64,000 nucleotides of DNA from Osmia lignaria lignaria (Eukaryota; Arthropoda; Insecta; Hymenoptera; Megachilidae), in contig NC_135035.1 of assembly GCF_051020975.1 (NCBI RefSeq), forward strand, positions 3,596,001 to 3,660,000, in the 5' to 3' direction. The notes beneath the pieces are model-generated. The model was given only the letters and a program-made list of their open reading frames with translations, searched no databases and was not told where the DNA came from. Below are positions 28,253 to 43,699 of the stretch, piece after piece; positions within the stretch are counted from its first letter, which is position 1, and each line of letters begins with the position of its first letter. The position numbers and the translations under genes were made by a program.

Positions 28253-29289
28253 CTTGGAATTTATCACTATACGACATTATGTCTAATGTAGATATAGTAA
28301 TAATGATATTGTTATTGAATGTACATTCATCTGTGGGAATGAATCAGTATATTACATTATATCGAATGTAGATATAGTGCTAATGATATTGTTACTAAAT
28401 GTACATTGACCTGTGGGTAGCAATCAGTATATTACGTTATATCTATTGTAGATATGGTAATAATGACATTGGTACTAAATGTAGGTACATTGATCCGCTG
28501 GAATGTATTACTATATGACATTATATCTAATGTAGATATAGTAATAACGATATTGTTATTAAATGTACATTGATCTGTGGGAATGAGTCAGTATATTACA
28601 TTATATCGAATGTAGATATAGTACTGATGATATTGTTATTAAATGTACATTGATCTGTTGGAATGTATCTGCATATGACATTACATATCGAATGTGGATA
28701 TAGTACCAATGATGTTGTTATTAAATGTACATTGATCTGCGGGAAGGAATCAGTATATTACATTATATCTAATGTAGATACGGTAATAATGATATTGTCA
28801 TTAAATGTACATTGATCTGTGGGAATGAATCTGTATATGGCATTACACCTAATGTAGATATGGTAATAATGATATTGTTATTGAATGTACACTACATATC
28901 TAATGTAGATATAGTACCAATGATATTGTTATTACATGTACATTGATCTGTGGGAATGAATCAGTATATTACATTATATGGAACGTTGATATGGTAATAA
29001 TGATTTTGTTGTTAAATGTACACTACATATCTAATGTAAATATAGTAATAATGATATTGTTATTAAATGCACATTGATCTGTGGGAATGAATCAGTATAT
29101 TACATTGTCTCTAATGTAGATATGGTAATAATGATATTGATACGAAGTGTACATTACATATCTGATGTAGATATAGTACTAATGATATTGTTATTATATG
29201 TACATAGATCTGTGGGAATGTATCAGTATATCACATTATATGGAATGTACAAATAGTGCTAATGATATTGTTATTAAATGTACATTGAT
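27280..29289 (+). repeat. 2,010-bp unit, copy 1
   Basis: It is collinear with 29,290-31,299 at a constant offset of 2,010 bp. Between about 28,250 and 28,450 it has several differences from copy 2 (TCTCTTGGAATTT against TCTGTTGGAATGT, TATTACGTTATATC against TATTACCTTATATC, ATCCGCTGG against ATCTGCTGG further on). Over those bases it instead matches 8,300-8,560. The pattern suggests a crossover or conversion tract. Confidence 0.78.
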
Positions 29290-31299
29290 CTGTTGGAATG
29301 AATCTATAAATTACATTGTATCGAATGTAGATATAGTGCTAATGATAATGTTATTAAATGTACATTGATCTGTGGGTAGCAATCAGTATATTACATTATG
29401 TCCCATGCAGATATAGTAACAAGATATTGTTATTAAATGTACATTGATCTGTGGGAATGAATCAGTATATTACGTTATATCAAATGTACATATAGCACTA
29501 GTGATACTGTTATTATATGTACATTGATCTGTGGGAATGAGTCAGTATATTACATTATATCGAATGTAGATATAGTACTAATGATATTGTTATTAAATGT
29601 ACATTGATCTGTTGGAATGTATCTGCATATGACATTACATATCGAATGTGGTTATAGTACCAATGATATTGTTATTAAATGTACATTGATCTGCGGGAAG
29701 GAATCAGTATATTACATTATATCTAATGTAGATATGGTAATAATGATATTGTCATTAAATGTACATTAATCTGTGGGAATGAATCTGTATATTTCATTAT
29801 ATCGAATGTAGATATAGTGGTAATGATATTGTTACTAAATGTACATTGACCTGTGGGTAGCAATCAGTATATTACATTATATCTATTGTAGATATGGTAA
29901 TAATGACATTGGTACTAAATGTAGGTACATTGATCTGCTGGAATGTATTACTATATGACATTATATCTAATGTAGATATAGTACTAATGATATTGTTATT
30001 AAATGTACATTGATCTGTTGGAATGTATTTGCATATGACATTACATATCGAATGTGGATATAGTACCAATGATATTGTTATTAAATGTACATTGACCTGT
30101 GGGAATGAATCAGTATATTACGTTATATCAAAAGTACATATAGCACTAATGATATTGTTATTATATGTACATTGATCTGTGGGATCGAATCAGTATATTA
30201 CGTTATATCTAGTGTAGATATGGTAACAATCACATTGGTACTAAATGTAGGTACATAGATCTGTTGGAATGTATCACTATACGACATTATGTCTAATGTG
30301 GATATAGTAATAATGATATTGTTATTAAATGTACATTCATCTGTGGGAATGAATCAGGATATTACATTATATCGAATGTAGATATAGTGCTAATGATATT
30401 GTTACTAAATGTACATTGACCTGTGGGTAGCATTCAGTATATTACCTTATATCTATTGTAGATATGGCAATAATGGCATTGGTACTAAATGTAGGTACAT
30501 TGATCTGCTGGAATGTATTACTATATGACATTATATCTAATGTAGATATAGTAATAACGATATTGTTATTAAATGTACATTGATCTGTGGGAATGAGTCA
30601 GTATATTACATTATATCGAATGTAGATATAGTACTAATGATATTGTTATTAAATGTACATTGATCTGTTGGAATGTATCTGCATATGACATTACATATCG
30701 AATGTGGATATAGTACCAATGATGTTGTTATTAAATGTACATTGATCTGCGGGAAGGAATCAGTATATTACATTATATCTAATGTAGATACGGTAATAAT
30801 GATATTGTCATTAAATGTACATTGATCTGTGGGAATGAATCTGTATATGGCATTACACCTAATGTAGATATGGTAATAATGATATTGTTATTGAATGTAC
30901 ACTACATATCTAATGTAGATATAGTACCAATGATATTGTTATTACATGTACATTGATCTGTGGGAATGAATCAGTATATTACATTATATGGAACGTTGAT
31001 ATGGTAATAATGATTTTGTTGTTAAATGTACACTACATATCTAATGTAAATATAGTAATAATGATATTGTTATTAAATGCACATTGATCTGTGGGAATGA
31101 ATCAGTATATTACATTGTCTCTAATGTAGATATGGTAATAATGATATTGATACGAAGTGTACATTACATATCTGATGTAGATATAGTACTAATGATATTG
31201 TTATTATATGTACATAGATCTGTGGGAATGTATCAGTATATCACATTATATGGAATGTACAAATAGTGCTAATGATATTGTTATTAAATGTACATTGAT
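29290..31299 (+). repeat. 2,010-bp unit, copy 2
   Basis: This is the second member of the 2,010-bp tandem pair. Its left part matches 13,330-14,500 (offset 15,961 bp) and its right part follows the 3,156-bp unit (30,700-31,290 against 5,585-6,175, offset 25,115 bp less the copy-1 deletion). It joins 3,452-type to 3,156-type material. The same pair appears again at about 39,491-43,510 as part of the 12-kb duplication, complete only from about 40,178. Confidence 0.75.
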
Positions 31300-31488
31300 C
31301 TGTGGGTAGCAATCAGTATATGACATTATATCTAATGTAGATATAGTAATAATGATATTGTTAATAATGTACATTGATCTGTGGGAATGAATCTATAAAT
31401 TACATTGTATCGAATGTAGATATAGTGCTAATGATATTGTTATTAAATGTACATTGATCTGTGGGTAGCAATCAGTATATTACATTAT

Positions 31489-34400
31489 ATGAAATGTAGA
31501 TATACTACTAATGATATTGTTATTAAATGTACAGTGATCTGTGGGATCGAATCATTATATTTCATTATATCTAGTGTAGATATGGTAATAATGACATTGG
31601 TACTAAATGTAGGTACACTGATCTGTTGGGATGTATCACTATATGACATTATATCTAATGTAGGTACAGTAATAATGATATTGTTATTGAATGTACATTG
31701 ATCTGTGGGAAGGGATCAGTATATTTCATTATATCGAATGTAGATACAGTAAGAATGATAATTGTTATTTAATGTACATTGATCTGTGGGACGTAATCAC
31801 CACATTACATTATACCTAACGTAGATATAGTTATAACGATATTGCTATTATATGTACATTGATCTGTGGGAGGGGATCAGTATATTACATTATATGTAAT
31901 GTAGATATAGTACTAATGATATTGTTATTACATGTACATCGATCTGTGGGAAGGTATCAGTATATTACATTATATCCAAAGTAGATATAGTATGAATGAT
32001 AATTGTTATTAAATGTATCTTGATCTGTGGGAATGAATCAGTATACTACCTTACATCCAACGTAGATATGGTAATAATAATATTGTTATTAATTGTACAT
32101 TACATATCTAATGTAGATATAGTACGAATGATATTGGTATTATATGTACATTGATCTGTGGGAAGGGATCAGTATATTACATTATATCCAATGTACATAT
32201 AGTAATAATGATATTGTTATTAAATGTACACTGATCTGGGGGACGTAATCACCACATTACATTATACCTAACGTAGATACAGTTATAACGATATTGCTAT
32301 TATATGTACATTGATCTGTGGGAAGGGATCAGTATATTTCATTATATCGAATGTAGATATAGTGCTAATGATATTGTTATTAAATGAACATTGATCTGTG
32401 GGAAGGCATCCGTATATTACATTATATCTAATGTAGATATGGTAAAATTGCAATTGTTTTTAAGACTACATTACATACCTAATGTAGATATAGTACGAAC
32501 GATGTTGTTATTAAATGTACATTGATCTGTGGGACGGAATCAGTATATTACATTATATGTAATGTGGATGTAGTACTAATGATATTGTTACTATATGTAG
32601 GTTGATCTGTAGGAAGGGATCAGTATATTACATTATATCTAATGTAGATATAGTACTAATGATATTGTTATTATATGTACATTAATCCTTGGAAGGGAAT
32701 CCGTATATTACGTTGTAACCGATGTAGATATAGTAATAACGATATTGCTATTATATGTACATTGATCTGTGGGAAGGGATCAGTATATTTCATTATATCG
32801 AATGTAGATATAGTACGAATGATGTTGTTATTAAATGTACATTGACCTGTGGGAATGAATCAGTATATTACGTTATATCAAAAGTACATATAGCACTAAT
32901 GATATTGTTATTATATGTACATTGTTCTGTGGGATCGAATCAGTATATTACGTTATATCTAGTGTAGATATGGTAACAATCACATTGGTACTAAATGTAG
33001 GTACATAGATCTGTTGGAATGTATCACTATACGACATTATGTCTAATGTGGATATAGTAATAATGATATTGTTATTAAATGTACATTCATCTGTGGGAAT
33101 GAATCAGTATATTACATTATATCGAATGTAGATATAGTGCTAATGATATTGTTATTAAATGTACATTGATCTGTTGGAATGTATCTGCATATGACATTAC
33201 ATATCGAATGTGGATATAGTACCAATGATATTGTCATTAAATGTACATTGATCGGTGGGAATGAATCTGTATATTTCATTATATCGAATGTAGATGTGGT
33301 GCTAATGATATTGTTATTATATGTACATTGATCTGTGGGATCGAATCAGTATATTACGTTATATCTAGTGTAGATATGGTAACAATCACATTGGTACTAA
33401 ATGTAGGTACATAGATCTCTTGGAATTTATCACTATACGACATTATGTCTAATGTAGATATAGTAATAATGATATTGTTATTGAATGTACATTCATCTGT
33501 GGGAATGAATCAGTATATTACATTATATCGAATGTAGATATAGTGCTAATGATATTGTTACTAAATGTACATTGACCTGTGGGTAGCAATCAGTATATTA
33601 CGTTATATCTATTGTAGATATGGTAATAATGACATTGGTACTAAATGTAGGTACATTGATCCGCTGGAATGTATTACTATATGACATTATATCTAATGTA
33701 GATATAGTAATAACGATATTGTTATTAAATGTACATTGATCTGTGGGAATGAGTCAGTATATTACATTATATCGAATGTAGATATAGTACTGATGATATT
33801 GTTATTAAATGTACATTGATCTGTTGGAATGTATCTGCATATGACATTACATATCGAATGTGGATATAGTACCAATGATGTTGTTATTAAATGTACATTG
33901 ATCTGCGGGAAGGAATCAGTATATTACATTATATCTAATGTAGATACGGTAATAATGATATTGTCATTAAATGTACATTGATCTGTGGGAATGAATCTGT
34001 ATATGGCATTACACCTAATGTAGATATGGTAATAATGATATTGTTATTGAATGTACACTACATATCTAATGTAGATATAGTACCAATGATATTGTTATTA
34101 CATGTACATTGATCTGTGGGAATGAATCAGTATATTACATTATATGGAACGTTGATATGGTAATAATGATTTTGTTGTTAAATGTACACTACATATCTAA
34201 TGTAAATATAGTAATAATGATATTGTTATTAAATGCACATTGATCTGTGGGAATGAATCAGTATATTACATTGTCTCTAATGTAGATATGGTAATAATGA
34301 TATTGATACGAAGTGTACATTACATATCTAATGTAGATATAGTACTAATGATATTGTTATTATATGTACATAGATCTGTGGGAATGTATCAGTATATCAC

Positions 34401-34644
34401 ATTATATGGAATGTACAAATAGTGCTAATGATATTGTTATTAAATGTACATTGATCTGTGGGTAGCAATCAGTATATGACATTATATCTAATGTAGATAT
34501 AGTAATAATGATATTGTTAATAATGTACATTGATCTGTGGGAATGAATCTATAAATTACATTGTATCGAATGTAGATATAGTGCTAATGATATTGTTATT
34601 AAATGTACATTGATCTGTGGGTAGCAATCAGTATATTACATTAT
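31489..34644 (+). repeat. 3,156-bp higher-order repeat, copy 4
   Basis: This is a complete unit phased on ATGAAATGTAGATATACTAC and collinear with 6,374-9,529 at an offset of 25,115 bp. It retains the TAAGACTACATTACATACC marker at about 32,460. The next unit starts 3,156 bp later. Confidence 0.85.
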
Positions 34645-36873
34645 ATGAAATGTAGATATACTACTAATGATATTGTTATTAAATGTACAGTGATCTGTGG
34701 GATCGAATCATTATATTTCATTATATCTAGTGTAGATATGGTAATAATGACATTGGTACTAAATGTAGGTACACTGATCTGGTGGGATGTATCACTATAT
34801 GACATTATATCTAATGTAGGTACAGTAATAATGATATTGTTATTGAATGTACATTGATCTGTGGGAAGGGATCAGTATATTTCATTATATCGAATGTAGA
34901 TACAGTAAGAATGATAATTGTTATTTAATGTACATTGATCTGTGGGACGTAATCACCACATTACATTATACCTAACGAAGATATAGTTATAACGATATTG
35001 CTATTATATGTACATTGATCTGTGGGAGGGGATCAGTATATTACATTATATGTAATGTAGATATAGTACTAATGATATTGTTATTACATGTACATCGATC
35101 TGTGGGAAGGTATCAGTATATTACATTATATCCAAAGTAGATATAGTATGAATGATAATTGTTATTAAATGTATCTTGATCTGTGGGAATGAATCAGTAT
35201 ACTACCTTACATCCAACGTAGATATGGTAATAATAATATTGTTATTAATTGTACATTACATATCTAATGTAGATATAGTACGAATGATATTGGTATTATA
35301 TGTACATTGATCTGTGGGAAGGGATCAGTATATTACATTATATCCAATGTACATATAGTAATAATGATATTGTTATTAAATGTACACTGATCTGGGGGAC
35401 GTAATCACCACATTACATTATACCTAACGTAGATACAGTTATAACGATATTGCTATTATATGTACATTGATCTGTGGGAAGGGATCAGTATATTTCATTA
35501 TATCGAATGTAGATATAGTGCTAATGATATTGTTATTAAATGAACATTGATCTGTGGGAAGGCATCCGTATATTACATTATATCTAATGTAGATATGGTA
35601 AAATTGCAATTGTTTTTAAGACTACATTACATACCTAATGTAGATATAGTACGAACGATGTTGTTATTAAATGTACATTGATCTGTGGGACGGAATCAGT
35701 ATATTACATTATATGTAATGTGGATGTAGTACTAATGATATTGTTACTATATGTAGGTTGATCTGTAGGAAGGGATCAGTATATTACATTATATCTAATG
35801 TAGATATAGTACTAATGATATTGTTATTATATGTACATTAATCCTTGGAAGGGAATCCGTATATTACGTTGTAACCGATGTAGATATAGTAATAACGATA
35901 TTGCTATTATATGTACATTGATCTGTGGGAAGGGATCAGTATATTTCATTATATCGAATGTAGATATAGTACGAATGATGTTGTTATTAAATGTACATTG
36001 ACCTGTGGGAATGAATCAGTATATTACGTTATATCAAAAGTACATATAGCACTAATGATATTGTTATTATATGTACATTGTTCTGTGGGATCGAATCAGT
36101 ATATTACGTTATATCTAGTGTAGATATGGTAACAATCACATTGGTACTAAATGTAGGTACATAGATCTGTTGGAATGTATCACTATACGACATTATGTCT
36201 AATGTGGATATAGTAATAATGATATTGTTATTAAATGTACATTCATCTGTGGGAATGAATCAGTATATTACATTATATCGAATGTAGATATAGTGCTAAT
36301 GATATTGTTATTAAATGTACATTGATCTGTTGGAATGTATCTGCATATGACATTACATATCGAATGTGGATATAGTACCAATGATATTGTCATTAAATGT
36401 ACATTGATCGGTGGGAATGAATCTGTATATTTCATTATATCGAATGTAGATGTGGTGCTAATGATATTGTTATTATATGTACATTGATCTGTGGGATCGA
36501 ATCAGTATATTACGTTATATCTAGTGTAGATATGGTAACAATCACATTGGTACTAAATGTAGGTACATAGATCTCTTGGAATTTATCACTATACGACATT
36601 ATGTCTAATGTAGATATAGTAATAATGATATTGTTATTGAATGTACATTCATCTGTGGGAATGAATCAGTATATTACATTATATCGAATGTAGATATAGT
36701 GCTAATGATATTGTTACTAAATGTACATTGACCTGTGGGTAGCAATCAGTATATTACGTTATATCTATTGTAGATATGGTAATAATGACATTGGTACTAA
36801 ATGTAGGTACATTGATCCGCTGGAATGTATTACTATATGACATTATATCTAATGTAGATATAGTAATAACGAT
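34645..36873 (+). repeat. 3,156-bp higher-order repeat, copy 5 (truncated, 373 bp deleted)
   Basis: It is collinear with copy 4 to about 36,873, where it skips 373 bp and continues at the equivalent of 34,091. The skipped stretch is five monomers (80 + 82 + 80 + 80 + 51). Shortly after, from about 36,930, the variants change to the 3,452-bp type. The CTGGTGGGATG and CTAACGAAGATATAG substitutions mark this copy and its duplicate at 46,856. Confidence 0.82.
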
Positions 36874-36929
36874 ATTGTTATTACATGTACATTGATCTGT
36901 GGGAATGAATCAGTATATTACATTATATG

Positions 36930-39923
36930 GAACGTTGATATGGTAATAATGATTTTGTTGTTAAATGTACATTACATATCTAATGTAAATATAGTAATAA
37001 TGATATTGTTATTAAATGCACATTGATCTGTGGGAATGAATCAGTATATTACATTGTCTCTAATGTAGATATGGTAATAATGATATTGATACGAAATGTA
37101 CATTACATATCTAATGTAGATATAGTACTAATGATATTGTTATTATATGTTCATAGATCTGTGGGAATGAATCAGTATATCACATTATATGGAGTGTACA
37201 AATAGTGCTAATGATATTGTTGTTAAATGTACATTGATCTGTGGGTAGCAATCAGTATATGACATTATATCTAATGTAGATATAGTAATAATGATATTGT
37301 TAATAATGTACATTGATCTGTTGGAATGAATCTATAAATTACATTGTATCGAATGTAGATATAGTGCTAATGATAATGTTATTAAATGTACATTGATCTG
37401 TGGGTAGCAATCAGTATATTACATTATGTCCCATGCAGATATAGTAACAAGATATTGTTATTAAATGTACATTGATCTGTGGGAATGAATCAGTATATTA
37501 CGTTATATCAAATGTACATATAGCACTAGTGATACTGTTATTATATGTACATTGATCTGTGGGAATGAGTCAGTATATTACATTATATCGAATGTAGATA
37601 TAGTACTAATGATATTGTTATTAAATGTACATTGATCTGTTGGAATGTATCTGCATATGACATTACATATCGAATGTGGTTATAGTACCAATGATATTGT
37701 TATTAAATGTACATTGATCTGCGGGAAGGAATCAGTATATTACATTATATCTAATGTAGATATGGTAATAATGATATTGTCATTAAATGTACATTAATCT
37801 GTGGGAATGAATCTGTATATTTCATTATATCGAATGTAGATATAGTGGTAATGATATTGTTACTAAATGTACATTGACCTGTGGGTAGCAATCAGTATAT
37901 TACATTATATCTATTGTAGATATGGTAATAATGACATTGGTACTAAATGTAGGTACATTGATCTGCTGGAATGTATTACTATATGACATTATATCTAATG
38001 TAGATATAGTACTAATGATATTGTTATTAAATGTACATTGATCTGTTGGAATGTATTTGCATATGACATTACATATCGAATGTGGATATAGTACCAATGA
38101 TATTGTTATTAAATGTACATTGACCTGTGGGAATGAATCAGTATATTACGTTATATCAAAAGTACATATAGCACTAATGATATTGTTATTATATGTACAT
38201 TGATCTGTGGGATCGAATCAGTATATTACGTTATATCTAGTGTAGATATGGTAACAATCACATTGGTACTAAATGTAGGTACATAGATCTGTTGGAATGT
38301 ATCACTATACGACATTATGTCTAATGTGGATATAGTAATAATGATATTGTTATTAAATGTACATTCATCTGTGGGAATGAATCAGGATATTACATTATAT
38401 CGAATGTAGATATAGTGCTAATGATATTGTTACTAAATGTACATTGACCTGTGGGTAGCAATCAGTATATTACATTATATCTATTGTAGATATGGCAATA
38501 ATGACATTGGTACTAAATGTAGGTACATTGATCTGCTGGAATGTATTACTATATGACATTATATCTAATGTAGATATAGTAATAACGATATTGTTATTAA
38601 ATGTACATTGATCTGTGGGAATGAGTCAGTATATTACATTATATCGAATGTAGATATAGTACTAATGATATTGTTATTAAATGTACATTGATCTGTTGGA
38701 ATGTATCTGCATATGACATTGCATATCGAATGTGGATCTAGTACCAATGATATTGTTATTAAATGTACATTGATCTGCGGGAAGGTATCAGTATATTACA
38801 TTATATCTAATGTAGATACGGTAATAATGATATTGTCATTAAATGTACATTGATCTGTGGGAATGAATCTGTATATGGCATTACACCTAATGTAGATATG
38901 GTAATAATGATATTGTTATTGAATGTACACTACATATCTAATGTAGATATAGTACCAATGATATTGTTATTACATGTACCTTGATCTGTGGGAATGAATC
39001 AGTATATTACATTATATGGAACGTTGATATGGTAATAATGATTTTGTTGTTAAATGTACATTACATATCTAATGTAAATATAGTAATAATGATATTGTTA
39101 TTAAATGCACATTGATCTGTGGGAATGAATCAGTATATTACATTGTCTCTAATGTAGATATGGTAATAATGATATTGATACGAAATGTACATTACATATC
39201 TAATGTAGATATAGTACTAATGATATTGTTATTATATGTACATAGATCTGTGGGTAGCAATCAGTATATGACATTATATCTAACGTAGATATAGTAATAA
39301 TGATATTGTTAATAATGTACATTGATCTGTGGGAATGAATCTATAAATTATATTGTATCGAATGTAGATATAGTGCTAATGATATTGTTATTAAATGTAC
39401 ATTGATCTGTGGGTAGCAATCAGTATATTACAATATATCCCATGTAGATATAGTAACAAGATATTGTTATTAAATGTACATTGATCTGTGGGAATGAATC
39501 AGTATATTACGTTATATAAAATGCACATATAGCACTAATGATATTGTTATTATATGTACATTGATCTGTGGGATCGAATCAGTATATTACGTTATATCTA
39601 GTGTATATATGGTAACAGTCACATTGGTACTAAATGTAGGTACAAAGATCTGTTGGAATGTATCACTATACGACATTATGTCTAATGGAGATATAGTAAT
39701 AATGATATTGTTATTAAATGTACATTGATCTGTGGGAATGAGTCAGTATATTACATTATATCGAATGCAGATATAGTACTAATGATATTGTTATTAAATG
39801 TACATTGATCTGTTGGAATGTATCTGCATATGACATTACATATCGAATGTGGATATAGTACCAATGATATTGTTATTAAATGTACATTGATCTGTGGGAA
39901 GGAATCAGTATATTACATTATAT
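36930..39923 (+). repeat. 3,452-type unit inside the left 12-kb block
   Basis: This stretch aligns with about 12,951-15,934 at offset 23,989 bp. It includes the CAGGATATTAC, GCATATCGAATGTGGATCTAG and CATGTACCTTGATC variants. It ends where the left 12-kb copy diverges from the right one: at about 39,924 it takes the CGAATGTAGATGTGGTGC form, while the right copy has CTAATGTAGATATGG. Confidence 0.75.
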
Positions 39924-40177
39924 CGAATGTAGATGTGGTGCTAATGAGATTGTTATTATATGTACATTGATCTGTGGGATCGAATCAGTATATTACGTTA
40001 TATCTAGTGTAGATATGGTAACAATTACATTGGTACTATATGTAGGTACATAGATCTGTTGGAATGTATCACTATACGACATTATGTCTAATGTAGATAT
40101 AGTAATAATGATATTGTTATTAAATGTACATTGATCTGTGGGAATGAGTCAGCATATTACATTATATCGAATGATGA
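39924..40177 (+). repeat. 254-bp junction between the two 12-kb copies
   Basis: The junction is three monomers' worth of satellite. It matches about 12,077-12,330 at offset 27,847 bp, with shared rare variants CTAATGAGATTG, ACAATTACATTGG, GTCAGCATATTAC and CGAATGATGATATAG. It is therefore not unique sequence; the duplication junction lies in ordinary array DNA. Confidence 0.78.
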
Positions 40178-43100
40178 TATAGTACTAATGATATTGTTAT
40201 TAAATGTACATTGATCTGTTGGAATGTATTTGCATATGACATTACATATCGAATGTGGATATAGTACCAATGATATTGTTATTAAATGTACATTGACCTG
40301 TGGGAATGAATCAGTATATTACGTTATATCAAAAGTACATATAGCACTAATGATATTGTTATTATATGTACATTGATCTGTGGGATCGAATCAGTATATT
40401 ACGTTATATCTAGTGTAGATATGGTAACAATCACATTGGTACTAAATGTAGGTACATAGATCTCTTGGAATTTATCACTATACGACATTATGTCTAATGT
40501 AGATATAGTAATAATGATATTGTTATTGAATGTACATTCATCTGTGGGAATGAATCAGTATATTACATTATATCGAATGTAGATATAGTGCTAATGATAT
40601 TGTTACTAAATGTACATTGACCTGTGGGTAGCAATCAGTATATTACGTTATATCTATTGTAGATATGGTAATAATGACATTGGTACTAAATGTAGGTACA
40701 TTGATCCGCTGGAATGTATTACTATATGACATTATATCTAATGTAGATATAGTAATAACGATATTGTTATTAAATGTACATTGATCTGTGGGAATGAGTC
40801 AGTATATTACATTATATCGAATGTAGATATAGTACTGATGATATTGTTATTAAATGTACATTGATCTGTTGGAATGTATCTGCATATGACATTACATATC
40901 GAATGTGGATATAGTACCAATGATGTTGTTATTAAATGTACATTGATCTGCGGGAAGGAATCAGTATATTACATTATATCTAATGTAGATACGGTAATAA
41001 TGATATTGTCATTAAATGTACATTGATCTGTGGGAATGAATCTGTATATGGCATTACACCTAATGTAGATATGGTAATAATGATATTGTTATTGAATGTA
41101 CACTACATATCTAATGTAGATATAGTACCAATGATATTGTTATTACATGTACATTGATCTGTGGGAATGAATCAGTATATTACATTATATGGAACGTTGA
41201 TATGGTAATAATGATTTTGTTGTTAAATGTACACTACATATCTAATGTAAATATAGTAATAATGATATTGTTATTAAATGCACATTGATCTGTGGGAATG
41301 AATCAGTATATTACATTGTCTCTAATGTAGATATGGTAATAATGATATTGATACGAAGTGTACATTACATATCTGATGTAGATATAGTACTAATGATATT
41401 GTTATTATATGTACATAGATCTGTGGGAATGTATCAGTATATCACATTATATGGAATGTACAAATAGTGCTAATGATATTGTTATTAAATGTACATTGAT
41501 CTGTTGGAATGAATCTATAAATTACATTGTATCGAATGTAGATATAGTGCTAATGATAATGTTATTAAATGTACATTGATCTGTGGGTAGCAATCAGTAT
41601 ATTACATTATGTCCCATGCAGATATAGTAACAAGATATTGTTATTAAATGTACATTGATCTGTGGGAATGAATCAGTATATTACGTTATATCAAATGTAC
41701 ATATAGCACTAGTGATACTGTTATTATATGTACATTGATCTGTGGGAATGAGTCAGTATATTACATTATATCGAATGTAGATATAGTACTAATGATATTG
41801 TTATTAAATGTACATTGATCTGTTGGAATGTATCTGCATATGACATTACATATCGAATGTGGTTATAGTACCAATGATATTGTTATTAAATGTACATTGA
41901 TCTGCGGGAAGGAATCAGTATATTACATTATATCTAATGTAGATATGGTAATAATGATATTGTCATTAAATGTACATTAATCTGTGGGAATGAATCTGTA
42001 TATTTCATTATATCGAATGTAGATATAGTGGTAATGATATTGTTACTAAATGTACATTGACCTGTGGGTAGCAATCAGTATATTACATTATATCTATTGT
42101 AGATATGGTAATAATGACATTGGTACTAAATGTAGGTACATTGATCTGCTGGAATGTATTACTATATGACATTATATCTAATGTAGATATAGTACTAATG
42201 ATATTGTTATTAAATGTACATTGATCTGTTGGAATGTATTTGCATATGACATTACATATCGAATGTGGATATAGTACCAATGATATTGTTATTAAATGTA
42301 CATTGACCTGTGGGAATGAATCAGTATATTACGTTATATCAAAAGTACATATAGCACTAATGATATTGTTATTATATGTACATTGATCTGTGGGATCGAA
42401 TCAGTATATTACGTTATATCTAGTGTAGATATGGTAACAATCACATTGGTACTAAATGTAGGTACATAGATCTGTTGGAATGTATCACTATACGACATTA
42501 TGTCTAATGTGGATATAGTAATAATGATATTGTTATTAAATGTACATTCATCTGTGGGAATGAATCAGGATATTACATTATATCGAATGTAGATATAGTG
42601 CTAATGATATTGTTACTAAATGTACATTGACCTGTGGGTAGCATTCAGTATATTACCTTATATCTATTGTAGATATGGCAATAATGACATTGGTACTAAA
42701 TGTAGGTACATTGATCTGCTGGAATGTATTACTATATGACATTATATCTAATGTAGATATAGTAATAACGATATTGTTATTAAATGTACATTGATCTGTG
42801 GGAATGAGTCAGTATATTACATTATATCGAATGTAGATATAGTACTAATGATATTGTTATTAAATGTACATTGATCTGTTGGAATGTATCTGCATATGAC
42901 ATTACATATCGAATGTGGATATAGTACCAATGATGTTGTTATTAAATGTACATTGATCTGCGGGAAGGAATCAGTATATTACATTATATCTAATGTAGAT
43001 ACGGTAATAATGATATTGTCATTAAATGTACATTGATCTGTGGGAATGAATCTGTATATGGCATTACACCTAATGTAGATATGGTAATAATGATATTGTT

Positions 43101-43699
43101 ATTGAATGTACACTACATATCTAATGTAGATATAGTACCAATGATATTGTTATTACATGTACATTGATCTGTGGGAATGAATCAGTATATTACATTATAT
43201 GGAACGTTGATATGGTAATAATGATTTTGTTGTTAAATGTACACTACATATCTAATGTAAATATAGTAATAATGATATTGTTATTAAATGCACATTGATC
43301 TGTGGGAATGAATCAGTATATTACATTGTCTCTAATGTAGATATGGTACTAATGATATTGATACGAAGTGTACATTACATATCTGATGTAGATATAGTAC
43401 TAATGATATTGTTATTATATGTACATAGATCTGTGGGAATGTATCAGTATATCACATTATATGGAATGTACAAATAGTGCTAATGATATTGTTATTAAAT
43501 GTACATTGATCTGTGGGTAGCAATCAGTATATGACATTATATCTAATGTAGATATAGTAATAATGATATTGTTAATAATGTACATTGATCTGTGGGAATG
43601 AATCTATAAATTACATTGTATCGAATGTAGATATAGTGCTAATGATATTGTTATTAAATGTACATTGATCTGTGGGTAGCAATCAGTATATTACATTAT

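Larger units (their letters stand above)
27967..39923 (+). repeat. 12-kb duplicated block, left copy
   Basis: The block aligns with 40,178-52,134 at a constant offset of 12,211 bp over about 11.96 kb, with no indel seen. Rare variants are shared, for example GGTTATAGTACC (29,650/41,861), ATTCAGTATATTACC (30,432/42,643), CTGATCTGGTGGG (34,779/46,990) and CTAATGGAG (39,682/51,893). I noticed only isolated differences: G at 30,476 against A at 42,687, and A at 31,138 against C at 43,349. Most of the block resembles older material at 8-15 kb. Confidence 0.87.
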
